Below are positions 22,969-24,542 of a stretch of 24,542 nucleotides of DNA, piece after piece. Numbering within the stretch: the stretch's first letter is position 1; every line of letters starts with the position of its first letter. Source of the DNA: Candidatus Thorarchaeota archaeon SMTZ1-83. GTDB taxonomy: Archaea; Asgardarchaeota; Thorarchaeia; Thorarchaeales; Thorarchaeaceae. The stretch is taken from assembly GCA_001563325.1 (NCBI GenBank), contig LRSK01000033.1, forward strand, positions 1-24,542. Reading direction: 5' to 3'. A program made the position numbers and the translations under genes. The notes below the pieces were generated by a model. It ran no database searches and was not told the DNA's origin. It worked only from the letters and a program-made list of their open reading frames with translations.

Positions 22969-23439
22969 ATGACCACTGTTCAAGACTCTTTCGAGAAAAT
23001 GATATCAATTGCAATCCAGAAGGAAGAAGAGGCATACGATTTCTACATGCAAGCAGCCAAGAATGCAGAGCTGCCCTCATCTCAACAGTTGCTGAGGGAA
23101 CTGGCGAAGCAGGAAGCTGGACACAAGGAGAAGCTTCAGAACGCTCTCGGAGAAGGTGTTTGTGAAACGTTCACCTGTGATACGATTGAGGAGTTCGAGG
23201 GGCATGATCTCTCTCGGTACCTAATTGACATACCACTTGAGCCTGGGTCATCCTCACAGGACATACTCATTGTGGCTATGAAACGTGAGGAAGGAGCCCG
23301 TGACTTCTACAAGACACTCTCCGAACTCACCAGAAACGCAGCGCATCGAACCGTCTTTGAAACTCTAGCCAAGGAAGAGCAAGAGCACAAGGATCGTCTC
23401 GAGAGCATATACGACGAACATATCCAGCCTTGGATGTAG
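22969..23439 (+). CDS. Rubrerythrin-like ferritin domain protein
   Basis: The 156-residue four-helix-bundle protein has two helix-pair repeats, each with diiron ligands. These are E20/E21 in KEEEAYDFY with E49-x-x-H52, and E107/E108 in REEGARDFY with E137-x-x-H140. This matches the diiron part of rubrerythrin, but the C-terminal rubredoxin domain is missing; two cysteines near 65 and 70 are not a rubredoxin site. Such proteins often reduce peroxide or store iron. The ATG has no good SD; a TATA-like CTTAATACTAG near 22928-22938 suggests a short leader. It is divergent from the PEBP gene and ends at a hairpin. Confidence 0.88.
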   Translation: MTTVQDSFEKMISIAIQKEEEAYDFYMQAAKNAELPSSQQLLRELAKQEAGHKEKLQNALGEGVCETFTCDTIEEFEGHDLSRYLIDIPLEPGSSSQDILIVAMKREEGARDFYKTLSELTRNAAHRTVFETLAKEEQEHKDRLESIYDEHIQPWM

Positions 23440-23441
23440 TC

Positions 23442-23463
23442 AAGAGGGGCCATAGGCCCTCTT
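23442..23463. terminator. Hairpin between convergent genes (possible bidirectional terminator)
   Basis: AAGAGGGGCC pairs with GGCCCTCTT around an ATA loop, with one bulged G. It sits just after the ferritin-like stop and 20 bases from the stop of the opposing gene. No T-run follows on either side, so it may protect RNA ends rather than terminate. Confidence 0.45.
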
Positions 23464-23483
23464 CCTCCGTGTTCAGTTGAAGC

Positions 23484-24542
23484 CTATTTCTTGTGCAGCT
23501 TCTGTGCCGCGATGAAGCTGAGGCCATTCTCTGTAAGGGCACGAGCCGTTCTATTGACGGCATCATGCTTGTCAAGGTAATTCCTCAACAGCATGGGCAT
23601 TTCGCCAGCGCCGATGATCTCGGCCTTCTGTCTGAAGTAATCAAGTATGTCACTCGGATGCTCGCGCTTCCTATCTATGTCTGGAGGAGCACCTTCGTGT
23701 TTGGCACTGATGTTCTTGACATGGTCGGCGAGCTGGACTAGTTCATCAAGGCGGTCGTAGGGTTGCCGTACGATGTGCTTGTAGGTTTCAGTGATGTGGT
23801 GTTCAATGCGAACCACGTCCTCGAACCCGAAGCTCTCTCTAACATAGGCACCCAACTCAATGGTTTCGTTGTTCACGCTGTTGGACAGATTGAATCCAAT
23901 CAAGGGAGATGTTCCGTCATCTCGGCTGAACAACTTCGCAGTCATCAATGTCCAGAGGCATGCAAAGGGATTGTCGTTGCCCATGTAGACGCTTATCTTG
24001 AACTCCATATCGATGCCAAGCTTGTGCATCATGTAGCCCACCAACACGCTGCCAGGGTTGATATTCAAGACCTGTTTGACCCCATATTCGGTGTAGTAGT
24101 GTAGGTACTCATCAGCCCATTTGAGAGCAAAATCGTTGGGCATTCCCACTCCACCAAAATAGCCGGTAATTGTATCGGGACCACCAAGGTGAATGTTGAC
24201 CGGTGCACCATCAGGCCCTGGAAAGGTACCCTTCGTATCTAGGGTTTCGACATAGGATGCATCCACGATCTGCATCGCCGCGGCAAAGGCAATTACGTCG
24301 TTATCGCCGGTCTGCTCACTCATGTTTCGTACCCTGATGAAGCGTCCCGGCATCAAATCTTGGTTCTTGATAGATTGCTTTGCTTCCTCTATGACCCATG
24401 GGAAGTATTGACACGCACTAATCTCCAGCGTGACTGCAAAACTCTCATCCCAAGTTATCGAGTCGACTCTGTCACCGAGGATTTTCCGGCGGTAGTCAGG
24501 AATACTGATGAATGCATCATTGTCTCGTTGCTGTTGAAGCCA
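23484..24542 (-). CDS. Unrecognised conserved-looking protein, N terminus beyond right edge
   Basis: The reading frame is open to the right edge. The first codon in the window (24540-24542) is TGG in frame with no stop for 352 codons, so the gene is partial and the internal TTG/ATG near 24356 is not its start. I do not recognise the family. Visible segments are APVNIHLGGPDTITGYF, YGVKQVLNINPGSVLVGYMM, a glycine/asparagine-rich NLSNSVNNETIELG, RIEHHITETYKHIV with two histidines, and an ending NGLSFIAAQKLHKK. The alternation of strands and helices would fit a TIM-barrel-like alpha/beta enzyme, and IEHHITET could be a metal or substrate site, but that is a guess. No signal peptide can be judged. 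Confidence 0.8.
   Translation of the reverse strand, partial: WLQQQRDNDAFISIPDYRRKILGDRVDSITWDESFAVTLEISACQYFPWVIEEAKQSIKNQDLMPGRFIRVRNMSEQTGDNDVIAFAAAMQIVDASYVETLDTKGTFPGPDGAPVNIHLGGPDTITGYFGGVGMPNDFALKWADEYLHYYTEYGVKQVLNINPGSVLVGYMMHKLGIDMEFKISVYMGNDNPFACLWTLMTAKLFSRDDGTSPLIGFNLSNSVNNETIELGAYVRESFGFEDVVRIEHHITETYKHIVRQPYDRLDELVQLADHVKNISAKHEGAPPDIDRKREHPSDILDYFRQKAEIIGAGEMPMLLRNYLDKHDAVNRTARALTENGLSFIAAQKLHKK

Overview
The window looks like a chromosomal segment of a moderate-GC archaeon. Evidence is an archaeal-style 23S rRNA, a geranylgeranyl reductase-family flavoprotein, an archaeoflavoprotein (AfpA/DmrX family), an F420/Mer-like oxidoreductase, archaeal-style SerRS, a WD40 propeller protein, and short AT-rich TATA-like boxes a few dozen bases before genes. 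The 23S gene has no 16S gene or tRNA upstream of it. That arrangement is known from Thermoplasmata and Asgard archaea; I lean towards an Asgard-like lineage, but this is inference. Many genes start with GTG or TTG behind strong Shine-Dalgarno (SD) sequences.

Layout. 1-1438 (minus): 5' half of 23S rRNA, running off the left edge, with a roughly 370-430 nt leader or intergenic stretch. 1876-3959 (minus): an Eis-type double-GNAT acetyltransferase and a bacterial-type RNase PH. 4071-5695 (plus): a nucleotidyltransferase with two HEPN-like helical repeats, then a 179-residue protein resembling only the N-terminal half of TnpB (no nuclease domain). 5713-8945 (minus): WD40 protein, secreted and membrane-anchored glutaminyl-cyclase-like M28 enzyme, geranylgeranyl reductase. 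9022-11808 (minus): two DNA amino-methyltransferases with no visible restriction enzyme, then a nucleoside phosphorylase.

11891-14912: two small zinc-binding proteins, a Mig-like (T/G mismatch) glycosylase overlapping an archaeoflavoprotein gene, and a divergent Mer-like oxidoreductase. The flavoprotein/Mer-like pair hints at tetrahydromethanopterin C1 chemistry. 14942-17505 (minus): two overlapping large regulators, each with two helix-turn-helix segments. 17506-18754: a gene-poor accessory-looking region with its own promoter, very small ORFs behind strong SDs, two consecutive RNA hairpins and an 82-residue protein.

18755-24542: MFS transporter, endonuclease III and SerRS (plus), PEBP-family protein (minus), rubrerythrin-like ferritin (plus), a hairpin between convergent genes, and an unrecognised gene whose reading frame is open to the right edge.

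No CRISPR array, insertion sequence ends, tRNA or complete mobile element was seen. The strongest candidates for something undescribed are the NTase/HEPN-like plus stand-alone TnpB-N pair (4071-5695) and the small-ORF/structured-RNA region (17790-18473).
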